From CAYLKS01 sp964384205 [NCBI: uncultured bacterium] (GTDB lineage: Bacteria; JAGOEH01): a stretch of DNA of 5,680 nucleotides. Below, in pieces: positions 5,369 to 5,680 of this stretch. Made by a program: the position numbers and the translations under genes. Where the stretch lies: contig CAYLKS010000114.1 of NCBI GenBank assembly GCA_964384205.1, positions 1 through 5,680 of the forward strand. Reading direction: 5' to 3'. The notes beneath the pieces were generated by a model. It made no database searches, had not been told where the DNA came from, and was given only the letters and a program-made list of their open reading frames with translations. How positions within the stretch are numbered: position 1 is the first letter of the stretch; each line of letters begins with the position of its first letter.

Positions 5369-5680
5369 TCAAATTAACCATGTTTTGATTAATGTCCATA
5401 TTCCTAATAAAGTTACTAAGGTTCCCAAACCTAACCTTAATCTTTTTTCGGATTTAATCTTTGCAGTAATGTGCGGTCCTATTATTGCTCCAATAATTGA
5501 GCCAGCAGTTAATATTAAAACAAGATTCCACGAAGGTAGCCCATTTTTAATTAAATAAGTTAGAAATCCGGTAATACAAATTGGAGCCTCAGATAAAGCG
5601 GTTGCACCAATTGACCTTTTGCTTTCTCTTCCTGAAATCAATTGTCCAGAAGTAACCACAGGTCCAAATCCACCACCAGA
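5369..5680 (-). CDS. TauE/SafE family membrane protein, C-terminal part (5' end outside window)
   Basis: 103 residues plus stop; the open frame runs through the window edge at 5680, so the N-terminal half is missing. The visible part begins SGGGFGPVVTSGQLISGR, the signature that opens a TauE/SafE repeat (GGG.GP..TS..L..G), followed by KRSIGATALSEAPI. Hydrophobic segments lie at about 32-46, 51-70 and 84-100, and a basic loop KIKSEKRLR at 74-82 resembles the end of family members. The apparent GTG start at 5659 is inside the motif and is not a real start. This protein belongs to a different TauE/SafE subgroup from the complete one in the same window, whose glycine motifs read GRGGGNF and GISGGSF. 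It is predicted to be an inner-membrane anion transporter of unknown substrate, upstream of the GH114-like gene. Confidence 0.85.
   Translation of the reverse strand, partial: SGGGFGPVVTSGQLISGRESKRSIGATALSEAPICITGFLTYLIKNGLPSWNLVLILTAGSIIGAIIGPHITAKIKSEKRLRLGLGTLVTLLGIWTLIKTWLI

Noticed and set aside
5262-5558. 98-codon plus-strand open frame
   Set aside because: Antisense to the start of the GH114-like gene and to the TauE/SafE fragment, both clear family members.

Overview
This is an AT-rich bacterial window in which every convincing gene lies on the minus strand, so transcription runs from high to low coordinates. The organism is Gram-negative, because the window encodes an outer-membrane beta-barrel with a signal peptide. 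Low GC, many A/T homopolymers and this gene set would fit a Bacteroidota, Ignavibacteria or related FCB-group genome. Clear Shine-Dalgarno sequences before several genes argue against a typical Bacteroidia. The phylum call is inference only.

Layout in the direction of transcription. (1) 5680-5369: C-terminal part of a TauE/SafE-family membrane protein, cut by the window edge. (2) 5296-4325: a complete secreted TM1410/GH114-type (alpha-1,4-polygalactosaminidase-like) TIM-barrel protein, 72 bp downstream. (3) 4324-3157: about 1.2 kb with no convincing intact gene. It is very AT-rich, with short broken coding-like stretches, a possible remnant of a porin C-terminus, and two islands of higher GC. 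(4) 3156-262: a tight four-gene cluster. In order it holds an unknown 103-residue protein, a single-domain rhodanese, a complete TauE/SafE exporter and an alginate-export-type outer-membrane porin. The gaps are 22, 10 and about 24 bp (9 bp if the porin starts at an upstream TTG), so this is almost certainly one operon. (5) 261-1: AT-rich sequence with a third GC-richer island.

How the genes may work together: rhodaneses handle sulfane sulfur and thiosulfate, and TauE/SafE proteins move sulfur oxyanions or small organosulfur/organic acids across the inner membrane. The porin would give an outer-membrane route. The cluster therefore looks like a compact sulfur-compound (or organic anion) transport and detoxification unit; this is inference from context.

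The most unusual non-coding signal is that the three GC-richer islands (around 130-190, 3250-3350 and 4225-4295) share a spaced motif in the same orientation, TAAG-N10-GGAG, and two of them also share GTATGT 13-14 bases before it. This may be a dispersed intergenic repeat family or decayed copies of one element.
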